From an uncultured Spongiibacteraceae bacterium (GTDB lineage: Bacteria > Pseudomonadota > Gammaproteobacteria > Pseudomonadales > CAMLJR01), in assembly GCA_946480345.1 (NCBI GenBank), contig CAMLJR010000027.1:1-23395 (forward strand): a DNA stretch of 23,395 nt. The letters run 5' to 3'. Below, one piece after another: positions 9,037 to 16,759 of this stretch (positions are counted from its first letter, which is position 1; each line of letters starts with the position of its first letter). Position numbers and translations under genes: made by a program. Under the pieces are notes generated by a model, which made no database searches, was not told the origin of the DNA, and saw only the letters and a list, made by a program, of their open reading frames with translations.

Positions 9037-9438
9037 ATGGCAAGAGAATTCAAGCGCACCAGTCGCGTCGGCGATTTCATCAAGCAGGAACTCGCCAGCC
9101 TGATCCAGCGCGAGCTGCGCGATCCGCGCATCGGCATGGTCAGCGTGACCGGTGTCGAAGTCAGTCGCGACCTCGCGCATGCGACGGTATTCGTCACTGT
9201 GCTCGGTAAGGATTCGGCAGCAGACGCCGCCGAATCGATCGCCGCGCTGAACCATGCAGCGGGTTTTTTGCGCACGCAAATCGCGAAGATCAGCAATGCG
9301 CGCACCACACCGAAATTGCGTTTCGTCTTCGATGCATCCATCGGCCGCGGCGCACGTATGAGCAAGTTAATCGACGACGCAGTACAAGCGGATCGTGAGC
9401 GTCAATCCGACGCTGATGCCGACGACGTAGCGTCCTAG
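9037..9438 (+). CDS. rbfA: Ribosome-binding factor A
   Basis: RbfA is a KH-like protein that binds the 30S subunit near helix 1 of 16S rRNA and is needed for late maturation and cold adaptation. The product is 133 residues, the same length as E. coli RbfA. It begins MAREFKRTSRVGDFIKQELASLIQRELRDPRIGMVSVTGVEVSRDLAHATVFV, which is the family signature, and continues with TPKLRFVFDASIGRGARMSKLIDDA. No strong Shine-Dalgarno precedes the ATG, so translation may depend on coupling to infB. It is followed after 12 bases by truB in the same reading frame. Confidence 0.96.
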   Translation: MAREFKRTSRVGDFIKQELASLIQRELRDPRIGMVSVTGVEVSRDLAHATVFVTVLGKDSAADAAESIAALNHAAGFLRTQIAKISNARTTPKLRFVFDASIGRGARMSKLIDDAVQADRERQSDADADDVAS

Positions 9439-9450
9439 CGGTACGACAGA

Positions 9451-10410
9451 TTGGGCAGGCAACGAAAAGGTCGACCAATCGACGGTATTCTGGTGCTGAA
9501 CAAGCCGACCGGGATGACCTCGAACGGCGCGCTGCAAACGGTGAAACGACTCTACGGCGCGGCAAAGGTCGGGCATACCGGCAGTCTTGATCCGCTTGCG
9601 ACCGGGGTGTTGCCGCTGTGTTTCGGCGAAGCGACCAAGTTTTCGCAGTACCTGCTCGATGCCGACAAAACATACCGCAGCACGTTTGTCTTCGGTGTGA
9701 CCACGGCCAGCGGCGATAGCGACGGCGAGGTGCTTGAGCACTGCGATGCATCGGCGCTGACGCAGTCGGAGTTGGAGCAGGCGATGGTGCCGTTTCGAGG
9801 CGCTATCGAGCAGGTGCCGTCGATGTATTCGGCACTGAAGAAGGACGGGCAGCCCCTGTACAAATTGGCGCGCCAGGGCATTGAAGTCGAGCGCGAGCCG
9901 CGTGCGGTGACAGTGTTTGAATTTCGGATCGAAGCGTTTCGTCCCGGTCCGAAAGCCGAGGCAGATGTTTACGTGCATTGCAGCAAAGGCACGTATGTGC
10001 GCTCGCTGGCCGAGGATCTGGGCCGCGTGTTAGGTTACGGCGCGCACGTCAGCCGGCTGCATCGCGTGCAGGCCGGGCCGTTCGCCGAAGCCGACAGCGT
10101 ATCGATCGAAACGCTATCGGCCCTAAAGGAGCGCGAGGCGCTCGGTGATTCTCCGTTCAGGGGAATGGATGCGCTGTTGCGTCCGGCTACGCTGGCACTC
10201 GAAGCGCTGCCGAAAGTGGTGTTGGCCGAAGCGGCCGGCTTCTATTTGCGGCAGGGGCAGGCAGTATTGGTGCCGAAGGCGCCAACCTCCGGTTTAGTGC
10301 AATTGCAATTGGCATCCGGTGAATTTATCGGTGTCGGAGAAATCCTGGACGACGGGCGCGTGGCGCCACGCCGTCTGGTAAACCTGCCATCGGCGACGGT
10401 GGCTTATTAA
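9451..10410 (+). CDS. truB: tRNA pseudouridine-55 synthase
   Basis: TruB isomerises U55 in the T-loop of elongator tRNAs and also acts as a tRNA-folding chaperone. The 319-residue protein has IDGILVLNKPTGMTSN at the N-terminus, GHTGSLDPLATGVLPLCFGEATKFSQYLLDADKTY with the catalytic aspartate at residue 47 (E. coli D48), and SKGTYVRSLAEDLG further on. A C-terminal PUA-like domain follows. The start must be the TTG at 9451: the rbfA stop lies in the same frame at 9436, no other start codon lies between, and the next ATG (codon 22) would remove the conserved VLNKP strand. No clear Shine-Dalgarno is visible, so reinitiation after rbfA is plausible. Confidence 0.95.
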   Translation: MGRQRKGRPIDGILVLNKPTGMTSNGALQTVKRLYGAAKVGHTGSLDPLATGVLPLCFGEATKFSQYLLDADKTYRSTFVFGVTTASGDSDGEVLEHCDASALTQSELEQAMVPFRGAIEQVPSMYSALKKDGQPLYKLARQGIEVEREPRAVTVFEFRIEAFRPGPKAEADVYVHCSKGTYVRSLAEDLGRVLGYGAHVSRLHRVQAGPFAEADSVSIETLSALKEREALGDSPFRGMDALLRPATLALEALPKVVLAEAAGFYLRQGQAVLVPKAPTSGLVQLQLASGEFIGVGEILDDGRVAPRRLVNLPSATVAY

Positions 10411-10436
10411 CCCGGCGGCATTTGCCGGGTTAATAA
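10404..10436 (+). terminator. 13-bp perfect stem-loop over the truB stop codon
   Basis: TTATTAACCCGGC (10404-10416) pairs perfectly with GCCGGGTTAATAA (10424-10436) around a GGCATTT loop. The left arm includes the truB stop. No T run follows, so it is a weak candidate for intrinsic termination. It may instead protect the truB 3' end or serve as an RNA-processing site between truB and rpsO. A smaller stem (AAACGCA/TGCGTTT, 10438-10454) follows, with four T at its end. Confidence 0.5.
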
Positions 10437-10473
10437 CAAACGCAGGATGCGTTTTATGCGGCTTTAGCCGCGT

Positions 10474-10506
10474 AGATTAAATGCATCAGGAAGATGTATT
10501 TAATCT
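10474..10506 (+). other. 14-bp stem-loop in the truB-rpsO intergenic region
   Basis: AGATTAAATGCATC (10474-10487) pairs with GATGTATTTAATCT (10493-10506) with one G-U pair and an AGGAA loop. It is AT-rich and lacks a T run, so it is not a classical terminator. Such long stems between truB and rpsO could be RNase III substrates or stabilise the rpsO 5' end. The function is not determined. Confidence 0.5.
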
Positions 10507-10539
10507 GTGAGTTAAAAGTTCCCGCGAAATGCGGGTGAA

Positions 10540-10583
10540 CCTGTCTGTAAACATGCGCGGGCAGGCTCAAATCGATGCATGTT
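10540..10583 (+). promoter_or_regulatory. Predicted H-type pseudoknot in the rpsO leader (S15 autoregulation site)
   Basis: A hairpin is formed by 10540-10545 (CCTGTC) with 10560-10565 (GGCAGG), extendable by three further pairs of which two are wobbles. It leaves an eight-base loop AAACATGC (10549-10556). Seven of these loop bases pair perfectly with GCATGTT at 10577-10583, five bases before the AAGAGG Shine-Dalgarno of rpsO. This is H-type pseudoknot topology. E. coli S15 represses its own translation by stabilising a pseudoknot at the rpsO ribosome binding site. The stem also has adjacent G-U and G-C pairs with both G on one strand (10560-10561), resembling the S15 recognition element. Confidence 0.55.
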
Positions 10584-10601
10584 CATTAAGAGGCAACAAT
10601 C

Positions 10602-10871
10602 ATGGCAATGTCAGCACAGGAAAAAGCGCAAGTTATCAAGGATTACCAAACCGCCGAAGGCGACACAGGTTCGCCGGAAGTGCAGGTCGCGCTGCTCACG
10701 ATCAATATCAACAAACTGCAAGGCCACTTCGGCGAGCACAGCAAGGATCACCATTCGCGTCGCGGTCTGATTCGCATGGTTAACCAACGCCGCAAGCTGT
10801 TGGATTATCTGAAACGCAAAAATGCGGAACGCTACACCAAGCTGATCGAACGTCTCGGTCTGCGTCGCTAA
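10602..10871 (+). CDS. rpsO: 30S ribosomal protein S15
   Basis: S15 is a primary 16S rRNA binder that nucleates the central (platform) domain of the 30S subunit and contributes to the B4 bridge. The product is 89 residues, as in E. coli, with the signature [70 protein letters not shown]. The ATG at 10602 is chosen over the one at 10608 because AAGAGG lies 8 bases upstream of it. The leader holds a potential pseudoknot suited to autogenous control. A terminator follows 9 bases after the stop, then pnp, the classic rpsO-pnp arrangement. Confidence 0.98.
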   Translation: MAMSAQEKAQVIKDYQTAEGDTGSPEVQVALLTININKLQGHFGEHSKDHHSRRGLIRMVNQRRKLLDYLKRKNAERYTKLIERLGLRR

Positions 10872-10879
10872 GCGTCTTA

Positions 10880-10914
10880 GGGCAATGGCATTCGCCATTG
10901 CCCGTTTTCATTTT
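10880..10914 (+). terminator. rpsO-pnp intergenic terminator/attenuator
   Basis: GGGCAATGGC (10880-10889) pairs perfectly with GCCATTGCCC (10894-10903) around an ATTC loop, followed by GTTTTCATTTT. In E. coli a partial terminator sits at the same place and lets a fraction of rpsO transcripts read into pnp. The interrupted T run here also suggests incomplete termination. The stem ends 15 bases before the pnp Shine-Dalgarno. Confidence 0.8.
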
Positions 10915-10931
10915 CAATGGAGGAATTCCTA

Positions 10932-13040
10932 GTGAATCCCATTATCAAGTCGTTCCAATGGGGCGCCCACCAAGTGACGCTGGAAACGGGACGTATTGCC
11001 CGCCAGGCCACCGGTGCCGTATTGGTCAGCATGGATAAAACCACGGTGCTGTGTACTGTGGTCGGCGCGAAAACCGCCAAGCCAGGACAGGATTTCTTTC
11101 CGCTGTCCGTCCATTACCAAGAGCGTACCTATGCCGCCGGCCGTATTCCCGGCGGTTTTTTCAAGCGTGAAGGTCGTCCGAGCGAAAAAGAAACGCTGAC
11201 CTCGCGCCTGATCGATCGTCCGATCCGTCCGTTGTTTCCGGAAGGTTTCCAGAACGAAGTGCAGGTGATCTGTACCGTTCTCGCGTCGGAGAAGGATCAG
11301 GATCCGGATATCGCAGCGATGATCGGCACCTCGGCGGCGCTGGCCATCTCCGGTATTCCGTTCAACGGCCCGATCGGCGGCGCGCGTGTCGCGTACACCG
11401 ACGCTCAGGGCTATGTGCTGAACCCGAGCTATAGCGGCTTGGTCGGCAGCAAACTGAACATGGTTGTCGCCGGCACCAAAGACGCCGTGCTGATGGTCGA
11501 ATCGGAAGCCGACGAGCTGACCGAAGACCAGATGCTCGGCGCCGTATTATTCGCGCATCAGGAAATGCAGGCCGTCATCCAGGTCATCGAAGAGCTGGCG
11601 CGTGAAGCGGGCAAGCCGCGTTGGAATTGGCAGGCACCGGCGGCGAATACCGCGCTGATGAAAGCGCTGGCCGATGGTTTCAAAGACCAACTCGGCGAAG
11701 CGTATCGCATCACCGAAAAACAAGTGCGCTACGAGCGCGTTAACGCGCTGAAAGATCAGGCGGTCGCGCAACTCGCCGGCGAAGGCTCCGAGTTCAACGC
11801 AGAAGATGTGAAAGGTCTGTTCAAGGATCTCGAAGCCAGCCTCGTCCGCAATCGTATTCTGCACGGCGAGCCGCGCATCGATGGCCGCGACAACCAAACC
11901 GTGCGTCCGATCAGCGTGCAAATCGGTGTACTGCCGAAAGTACACGGCTCGGCTCTGTTCACCCGCGGTGAAACGCAGGCGATCGGTGTGGCTACGCTCG
12001 GCACCACCCGCGATGCGCAGTTGATCGACGCTCTCGAAGGCGAACGCAAAGACAACTTCATGCTGCATTACAACTTCCCACCGTATTCGGTCGGCGAAGC
12101 GGGCCGCATGGGTGGCGTTGGTCGCCGCGAAATCGGTCATGGCCGTCTGGCACGTCGCGCGCTCACCGCGGTACTGCCGTCGCCGGAAGCGTTCCCATAC
12201 ACAATTCGCATCGTGTCGGAAATCACCGAATCGAACGGCTCCAGCTCGATGGCGTCGGTCTGCGTTGGCAGCCTGGCGATGATGGAAGCCGGCGTGCCGT
12301 TAAAAGCACCGGTGGCTGGCATCGCGATGGGTCTGGTCAAGGAAGGCGAGCGCTTCGCCGTTCTGACCGACATCCTCGGCGACGAAGATCATCTCGGCGA
12401 TATGGATTTCAAAGTGGCCGGTACCGCCAATGGCGTGACTGCGTTGCAGATGGATATCAAGATCGAAGGCATCACCGAGCAAATTATGGAAACCGCTCTG
12501 CAACAAGCGTTGCAGGCACGTTTGCATATCCTCGGCCAGATGAATCAGGTCATCAGCACTTCGCGTACTGAGCTGTCCGATAACGCGCCGAGCATGACCA
12601 CGGTCAAGATCGACGCCGAAAAAATTCGCGATCTGATCGGTAAGGGCGGTGCGACGATTCGCGGTATCTGCGAAGAGACGCAGGCGCAGATCGATATCGA
12701 CGACGACGGCACCGTGCGTATTTATGGCGCCGACAAAGCGGCGACCGATGCCGCCGTGCAGCGCGTGCTCGGTATCACCGCGGAAGCCGAAATCGGCAAG
12801 ATCTACGAAGGCACCGTATCGCGTATTGTCGATTTCGGCGCGTTCATCACGATCCTGCCGGGCAAAGACGGTCTGGTGCACATTTCGCAAATCGCCAATC
12901 AGCGCGTTGAGAATGTGTCGGACTATCTGAAAGAAGGTCAGGTTGTGAAAGTGAAAGTGCTCGACGTCGATCAACGCGGCCGTATCAAGCTGTCGATGAA
13001 AGAAATCGAAGAAACTTCCGAAGCAGACCTGCCGGTGTAA
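10932..13040 (+). CDS. pnp: Polyribonucleotide nucleotidyltransferase (PNPase)
   Basis: PNPase degrades RNA 3' to 5' by phosphorolysis and is the exonuclease of the RNA degradosome. The start is the GTG at 10932 (protein [27 protein letters not shown]), with GGAGG 8 bases upstream. An ATG at 10917 overlaps that Shine-Dalgarno and is rejected. The 702 residues comprise two RNase PH domains separated by a helical domain, a KH domain ([11 protein letters not shown] from about 569) and an S1 domain ([17 protein letters not shown] from about 621). The catalytic [15 protein letters not shown] is intact with D486, D492 and K494 at the same numbers as E. coli. The C-terminal tail after S1 is short (ETSEADLPV). 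Confidence 0.98.
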   Translation: MNPIIKSFQWGAHQVTLETGRIARQATGAVLVSMDKTTVLCTVVGAKTAKPGQDFFPLSVHYQERTYAAGRIPGGFFKREGRPSEKETLTSRLIDRPIRPLFPEGFQNEVQVICTVLASEKDQDPDIAAMIGTSAALAISGIPFNGPIGGARVAYTDAQGYVLNPSYSGLVGSKLNMVVAGTKDAVLMVESEADELTEDQMLGAVLFAHQEMQAVIQVIEELAREAGKPRWNWQAPAANTALMKALADGFKDQLGEAYRITEKQVRYERVNALKDQAVAQLAGEGSEFNAEDVKGLFKDLEASLVRNRILHGEPRIDGRDNQTVRPISVQIGVLPKVHGSALFTRGETQAIGVATLGTTRDAQLIDALEGERKDNFMLHYNFPPYSVGEAGRMGGVGRREIGHGRLARRALTAVLPSPEAFPYTIRIVSEITESNGSSSMASVCVGSLAMMEAGVPLKAPVAGIAMGLVKEGERFAVLTDILGDEDHLGDMDFKVAGTANGVTALQMDIKIEGITEQIMETALQQALQARLHILGQMNQVISTSRTELSDNAPSMTTVKIDAEKIRDLIGKGGATIRGICEETQAQIDIDDDGTVRIYGADKAATDAAVQRVLGITAEAEIGKIYEGTVSRIVDFGAFITILPGKDGLVHISQIANQRVENVSDYLKEGQVVKVKVLDVDQRGRIKLSMKEIEETSEADLPV

Positions 13041-13068
13041 CTGTTTCGACAAGCAATACAAGTAATAG

Positions 13069-13093
13069 AAAAGGGGCGAAAGCCCCTTTTTTT
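13069..13093 (+). terminator. Intrinsic terminator after pnp
   Basis: AAAAGGGGC (13069-13077) pairs with GCCCCTTTT (13082-13090) around a GAAA tetraloop and runs into seven T. It lies 28 bases after the pnp stop and closes the rimP-pnp cluster before the ECF sigma promoter at 13119. Confidence 0.93.
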
Positions 13094-13118
13094 ATTTGGG
13101 GTTTTATTTTTCGGGTTT

Positions 13119-13145
13119 TGTCACAACATCGTAGGTTGTCGCGTC
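13119..13145 (+). promoter_or_regulatory. ECF41-type promoter of the sigma factor gene (autoregulation)
   Basis: TGTCACA (13119-13125), exactly 16 bases, then CGTC (13142-13145). This is the ECF41 promoter consensus as I recall it from studies of that sigma group. It lies 31 bases before the sigma GTG start. The same motif with the same spacing precedes the decarboxylase-like gene at 14589. Positive autoregulation follows as an inference. Confidence 0.85.
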
Positions 13146-13176
13146 TATATCAGTAACTTCTCGATGGAGAGCTGTA

Positions 13177-14049
13177 GTGACAAGCGATCATTTCGTCCAG
13201 CTGCGACCACGTTTATTCGGCATCGCTTATCGCATGCTCGGTACCAAAGTCGATGCCGAGGATGCCTTGCAGGATGTATATCTGCGTTGGCATCACGCGG
13301 ATAAAGCGACGTTGGAAATGCCCGAGGCGTGGCTGGTCACTGTTACCACGCGGTTATGCATCGATCGTTTGCGTACCGCAAAGATTGAACGCGCGGCGTA
13401 TACCGGTCCGTGGTTGCCGGAGCCATTGGTCGAAGCGGAAAGCGCATCGCCGGAGCAAACAGTCGAACTCGCCAGCGATTTATCGATTGCTTTATTGAGC
13501 GTGCTCGAACGGCTCGCGCCGGAAGAACGTGCGGCGTTTTTATTGCGCGAAATTTTCGATGTCGATTACGCGGAAATCGCGCGAATCCTCGACAAGAACG
13601 AAGCGGCATGCCGGCAGCTCGTCCATCGTGCGAAAACACGTGTACGCGATGAACGGCCGCGCTTCGAAGTAACGCCTGCTGCACATGCGCGGTTAATTGA
13701 AAAATTCGTCGCCGCATCGCGTATCGGCAATACCGAGCAATTACTCGGATTGCTCGCGCCCGAGGCGATCATGGTCAGCGATGGCGGCGGCAAAGTGATA
13801 GCGGCATTACGCATATTGCACGGCGCTGCACGGTTGGTGCGATTGTTCGAAAAAATCGCGCAGAATTTCAGCGGACGCGTCACGTTCAAATCGGCGCTGA
13901 TCAATGGTGAACCGGGCACGCTGCGTTTTGTCGATGGCCATCTCGACACGGTGTATGCCTTTGTCACCGACGGCGAACACATTCACGAAATTTATGCGGT
14001 GCGCAATCCCGACAAATTGCAGCGTATCGTTGCGCAGGTTAATAGCTAA
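13177..14049 (+). CDS. ECF41-family RNA polymerase sigma factor with fused SnoaL-like domain
   Basis: This 290-residue extracytoplasmic-function sigma factor has region 2 (about 5-75, LFGIAYRMLGTKVDAEDALQDVYLRW) and region 4 (about 105-160, LAPEERAAFLLREIFDVDYAEIARILDKNEAACRQLVHRAK). A SnoaL/NTF2-like C-terminal domain (about 170-290) follows. Three ECF41 hallmarks are present: WLPEPL (79-84) in the linker, DGGGK (202-206) and NPDKL (277-281). In this group the C-terminal domain replaces a separate anti-sigma factor and modulates activity. The GTG start has GGAG 7 bases upstream. An ECF41-type promoter precedes it, and its usual partner, a carboxymuconolactone decarboxylase-like gene, follows at 14655 with the same promoter. 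The stop overlaps the stop of the convergent gene by 4 bases. Confidence 0.93.
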   Translation: MTSDHFVQLRPRLFGIAYRMLGTKVDAEDALQDVYLRWHHADKATLEMPEAWLVTVTTRLCIDRLRTAKIERAAYTGPWLPEPLVEAESASPEQTVELASDLSIALLSVLERLAPEERAAFLLREIFDVDYAEIARILDKNEAACRQLVHRAKTRVRDERPRFEVTPAAHARLIEKFVAASRIGNTEQLLGLLAPEAIMVSDGGGKVIAALRILHGAARLVRLFEKIAQNFSGRVTFKSALINGEPGTLRFVDGHLDTVYAFVTDGEHIHEIYAVRNPDKLQRIVAQVNS

Positions 14050-14483
14050 TACGTTTTTAACGACAAACCGCTCGCCCATGCATATTTCAATGTGCGCTGT
14101 TTAATGCGCCAGCCCTGTGCGGTTTTCACGACGGTATCGTGATACCACAAGCCCGACACATTAATCTGATCGATGCCATTTTCATCGGGCATGATCAGCA
14201 TCACCTGCGCGGCGGTACGCACTTTCGCAACGGTATCTGCAAGATCGATCGTCATCGTCGAAATCGTATGCTGACTGCCGGCAATCGAACCGACGAAACC
14301 ACTGAGGAATTCGATCAACCCCTTTTTGTCGCAGCGCGGCCCGCCGAATTGCGAGTAATCGCAATCGGCATCCTCGGTAAATAATTCGGCGAGCGTTGCC
14401 CAGTCATTCTCGTCGATGGCATGGCAATAGCGGGTGAGCAATTCCTGAATTTCGACACGATCGGATAATTGTTGAAGATTCAT
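14046..14483 (-). CDS. SnoaL-like (NTF2-fold) protein
   Basis: The 145-residue product begins MNLQQLSDRVEIQELLTRYCHAIDENDWATLAELFTEDADCDYSQFGG and contains GLWYHDTVVKTAQGWRIKQRTLKYAW, the pattern of the SnoaL_4-type cone-fold family. Members include steroid isomerase-like, dehydratase-like and many uncharacterised proteins, so the reaction cannot be named. The ATG at 14483 is preferred over an upstream one at 14579 because a perfect AGGAGG lies 10 bases before it. It is convergent with the ECF41 sigma gene (4-base overlap of stops) and divergent from the decarboxylase-like gene. It does not carry the ECF41 motif on its own strand, so co-regulation is not shown. It may have been co-inherited with the sigma cassette. 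Confidence 0.85.
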   Translation of the reverse strand: MNLQQLSDRVEIQELLTRYCHAIDENDWATLAELFTEDADCDYSQFGGPRCDKKGLIEFLSGFVGSIAGSQHTISTMTIDLADTVAKVRTAAQVMLIMPDENGIDQINVSGLWYHDTVVKTAQGWRIKQRTLKYAWASGLSLKTY

Positions 14484-14546
14484 CAGCGTGCTTCCTCCTA
14501 TGAATGGTTCCGTTATGAACTGGCCGTGCTGGTTCAAGGCGGGGCA

Positions 14547-14575
14547 ACTGTAAGTGCTGCAAAAATCTTTGCCAA
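14547..14575 (-). promoter_or_regulatory. Candidate sigma70 promoter of the SnoaL-like gene
   Basis: On the minus strand TTGGCA (14575-14570), a 17-base spacer and TACAGT (14552-14547) match the -35 at 5/6 and the -10 at 4/6. The ATG follows 63 bases further. It lies back to back with the ECF41-type promoter at 14589 on the other strand. Moderate support only. Confidence 0.4.
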
Positions 14576-14588
14576 ACAATTATTCGTT

Positions 14589-14615
14589 TGTCACAAACGA
14601 CATCTTTGTAGCGTC
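14589..14615 (+). promoter_or_regulatory. ECF41-type promoter of the decarboxylase-like gene
   Basis: TGTCACA (14589-14595), 16 bases, CGTC (14612-14615), identical in both boxes and in spacing to the motif before the sigma gene at 13119. It is 39 bases upstream of the ATG at 14655. The -35 box sits inside a near-palindrome, GTTTGTCACAAAC. I saw no third copy elsewhere in the window. Confidence 0.88.
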
Positions 14616-14654
14616 TTCGTTGTGAATTCACTGAAAACACCCGGAGATCACATC

Positions 14655-15125
14655 ATGAAACAACGTCTCGATCATCAAGCGCTGGCCCCTGAATTGGTTC
14701 GCGCGCTGGGTGGCGTAAATTTCGCACTCTCGAAATCAACGCTGGGCCGTCCGCTTATCGACCTGATTTTTTTGCGCGTTTCGCAATTGAATGGCTGTTC
14801 TTATTGTGTCGATATGCACGGCCAGGATCTGCTCGATGCGGGCGAAAGCATGCGTCGTATCAACGCGGTATCCGTCTGGCAGGAGTCGCCTTTTTTCAGC
14901 GCGCAGGAGCGAGCCGTTCTTGCTTGGGTCGAGACGTTGACGGGCCTGGGTAATGGCCCCGCGCCCGACCGCGTATTCGAGCCGTTGCGCGAACATTTCA
15001 GCGAAAAGGAGATCGTTGAACTGACATACGCCATTGCCGTTATCAATGCCTGGAATCGCATTGGCGTGGGGCTCAGTCTGATACCGGTCGATGCTGATCA
15101 GCCGCGCTGGGTGCAGGAGCGCTGA
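14655..15125 (+). CDS. Carboxymuconolactone decarboxylase/AhpD-like protein
   Basis: The 156-residue protein has an AhpD-like CxxC redox motif, CSYC (48-51), in the context SQLNGCSYCVDMHGQDL with the following conserved histidine at 55. A helical second half (AQERAVLAWVETLTGLG... FSEKEIVELTYAIAVINAWNRIGVGL) follows. Members with CxxC plus His generally act as alkylhydroperoxidase or thiol-disulfide type enzymes rather than true gamma-carboxymuconolactone decarboxylases. The start has GGAG 8 bases upstream. The pairing with an ECF41 sigma factor is the classic arrangement for that group, and the shared promoter makes this the likely sole target in the window. The substrate is unknown. Confidence 0.93.
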   Translation: MKQRLDHQALAPELVRALGGVNFALSKSTLGRPLIDLIFLRVSQLNGCSYCVDMHGQDLLDAGESMRRINAVSVWQESPFFSAQERAVLAWVETLTGLGNGPAPDRVFEPLREHFSEKEIVELTYAIAVINAWNRIGVGLSLIPVDADQPRWVQER

Positions 15126-15207
15126 AATACCTGTTGCTCCTTTCCGGATTTTGCGAAAATTGCCGCCTTAGTCGTTGCGGCAGCGTTGTCGCCCCCGGAG
15201 CAGCATC

Positions 15208-16755
15208 ATGGCCAAAGATAAACTTGTCATATTCGATACCACTCTGCGCGATGGCGAGCAGAGCCCCGGCGCATCGATGACGAAAGACGAAAAAGTCCGC
15301 ATCGCGAAAATGCTCGAAAAGTTGCGCGTCGATGTCATCGAAGCCGGTTTCGCGATCGCCAGCCCCGGCGATTTCGAAGCCGTTAAAGCGGTGGCGGAAG
15401 CGATCAAGGACAGCACGGTATGCAGCCTCGCGCGTGCCGGCGACAAAGATATCGATCGCGCGGCGGAGGCGCTGAAGCCTGCGAAATCCGCGCGTATTCA
15501 CACCTTCATCGCGACCTCGCCGATTCACATGGAATACAAGCTGCGCATGCATCCCGAGCAGGTGCTCGAATGCGCAGTGCTCGCGGTTAAGCGCGCGCGT
15601 CGCTACACCGATAACGTCGAGTTTTCGTGCGAAGACGCATCGCGCTCCGAGTTCGAATTCCTGTGCCGCATCATCGAAGCGGTTATCGACGCCGGCGCCA
15701 GCACGATCAATCTGCCGGACACGGTTGGCTACGGCGAGCCGGCGCAATACGGCGCCAATATCGGCCGTTTGATGCAAACCATTCCGAATGCCGATAAAGC
15801 GATTTTCTCGGTGCACTGCCACAACGATCTCGGTCTTGCCGTCGCGAACTCGCTGTCCGCGGTATTGCAGGGCGCGCGTCAGGTCGAATGCACGATCAAC
15901 GGCCTCGGTGAGCGTGCTGGCAATGCATCGCTTGAAGAAATCGTGATGGCGGTGCGCACGCGTCACGATTTATTTCCGGTCGAAACCCGCATCGACACCT
16001 CGCACATCGTGCCGGCGTCGCGGCTGGTGTCGTCGATCACCGGCTTTCCGGTGCAACCGAACAAAGCGATCGTCGGTGCGAATGCATTCGCGCACGAATC
16101 CGGTATTCACCAGGATGGTGTGCTGAAGCATCGCGAAACCTACGAAATCATGCGCGCGGAAGATGTCGGCTGGAAAACCAACAAGCTCGTGCTCGGCAAA
16201 TTATCGGGCCGCGCGGCATTCAAAGCGCGGCTCGAAGATCTCGGCATTACGCTCGCCGATCAGGCCGCGCTCGACGAAGCCTTCGCGCGTTTCAAAATCC
16301 TCGCCGATAAAAAACACGAAATTTTCGACGAGGACTTGCAGGCGCTGGTCAGCGATGTCGCCGTGCCGGAAATCGACAGTAAATATCAACTCAAAGCGCT
16401 TGAGGCTTACACAAAAACCGGCGAGCGTCCGCATGCGTTATTGACGCTGCTGATCGACGGCGTTGAAGAAACGATGTCGGCGCAGGGCGATGGCCCGGTC
16501 GATGCGTCGTTCAATGCCATCGAAAAGCTTGCGCATAGCGATGCGCAATTAAGTTTGTATTCGGTGAATGCAATTACCAGCGGTTCCGATTCGCAGGGTG
16601 AAGTCACCGTGCGGCTCGAACGCGGCGGCGCGATTGTGAACGGTTCGGGCGCAGATACCGATATTGTTGTCGCCTCGGTGAAAGCGTATCTGGAAGCGCT
16701 GAATTTATTGTCTGCCGGCGTGATCAAAGCGCATCCGCAAAAAGAAGGCGTTTAA
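15208..16755 (+). CDS. leuA: 2-isopropylmalate synthase
   Basis: LeuA condenses acetyl-CoA with 2-oxoisovalerate in the first committed step of leucine synthesis. The 515-residue protein has the HMGL-like TIM barrel with [16 protein letters not shown] (metal-binding D10, catalytic R14), the metal-binding HCHND (203-207) and [14 protein letters not shown] linker and the C-terminal LeuA regulatory domain (from about 390) follow, the site of leucine feedback in the family. The ATG at 15208 has GGAG 7 bases before it; an in-frame ATG at 15175 gives an atypical N-terminus. The 82-base upstream gap contains a TGCCGC/GCGGCA stem but no leucine-rich leader peptide or clear promoter. Confidence 0.96.
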   Translation: MAKDKLVIFDTTLRDGEQSPGASMTKDEKVRIAKMLEKLRVDVIEAGFAIASPGDFEAVKAVAEAIKDSTVCSLARAGDKDIDRAAEALKPAKSARIHTFIATSPIHMEYKLRMHPEQVLECAVLAVKRARRYTDNVEFSCEDASRSEFEFLCRIIEAVIDAGASTINLPDTVGYGEPAQYGANIGRLMQTIPNADKAIFSVHCHNDLGLAVANSLSAVLQGARQVECTINGLGERAGNASLEEIVMAVRTRHDLFPVETRIDTSHIVPASRLVSSITGFPVQPNKAIVGANAFAHESGIHQDGVLKHRETYEIMRAEDVGWKTNKLVLGKLSGRAAFKARLEDLGITLADQAALDEAFARFKILADKKHEIFDEDLQALVSDVAVPEIDSKYQLKALEAYTKTGERPHALLTLLIDGVEETMSAQGDGPVDASFNAIEKLAHSDAQLSLYSVNAITSGSDSQGEVTVRLERGGAIVNGSGADTDIVVASVKAYLEALNLLSAGVIKAHPQKEGV

Positions 16756-16759
16756 TATT

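Noticed and set aside
10921..10930. Palindrome AGGAATTCCT at the pnp ribosome binding site as an operator
   Set aside because: Ten bases around a Shine-Dalgarno are easily palindromic by chance and no second copy was seen.
14589..14595. A second ECF41 promoter on the minus strand from the near-palindrome GTTTGTCACAAAC
   Set aside because: The minus-strand box is TGTGACA (6/7) but no CGTC lies 16 bases downstream, so only the plus-strand promoter is supported.
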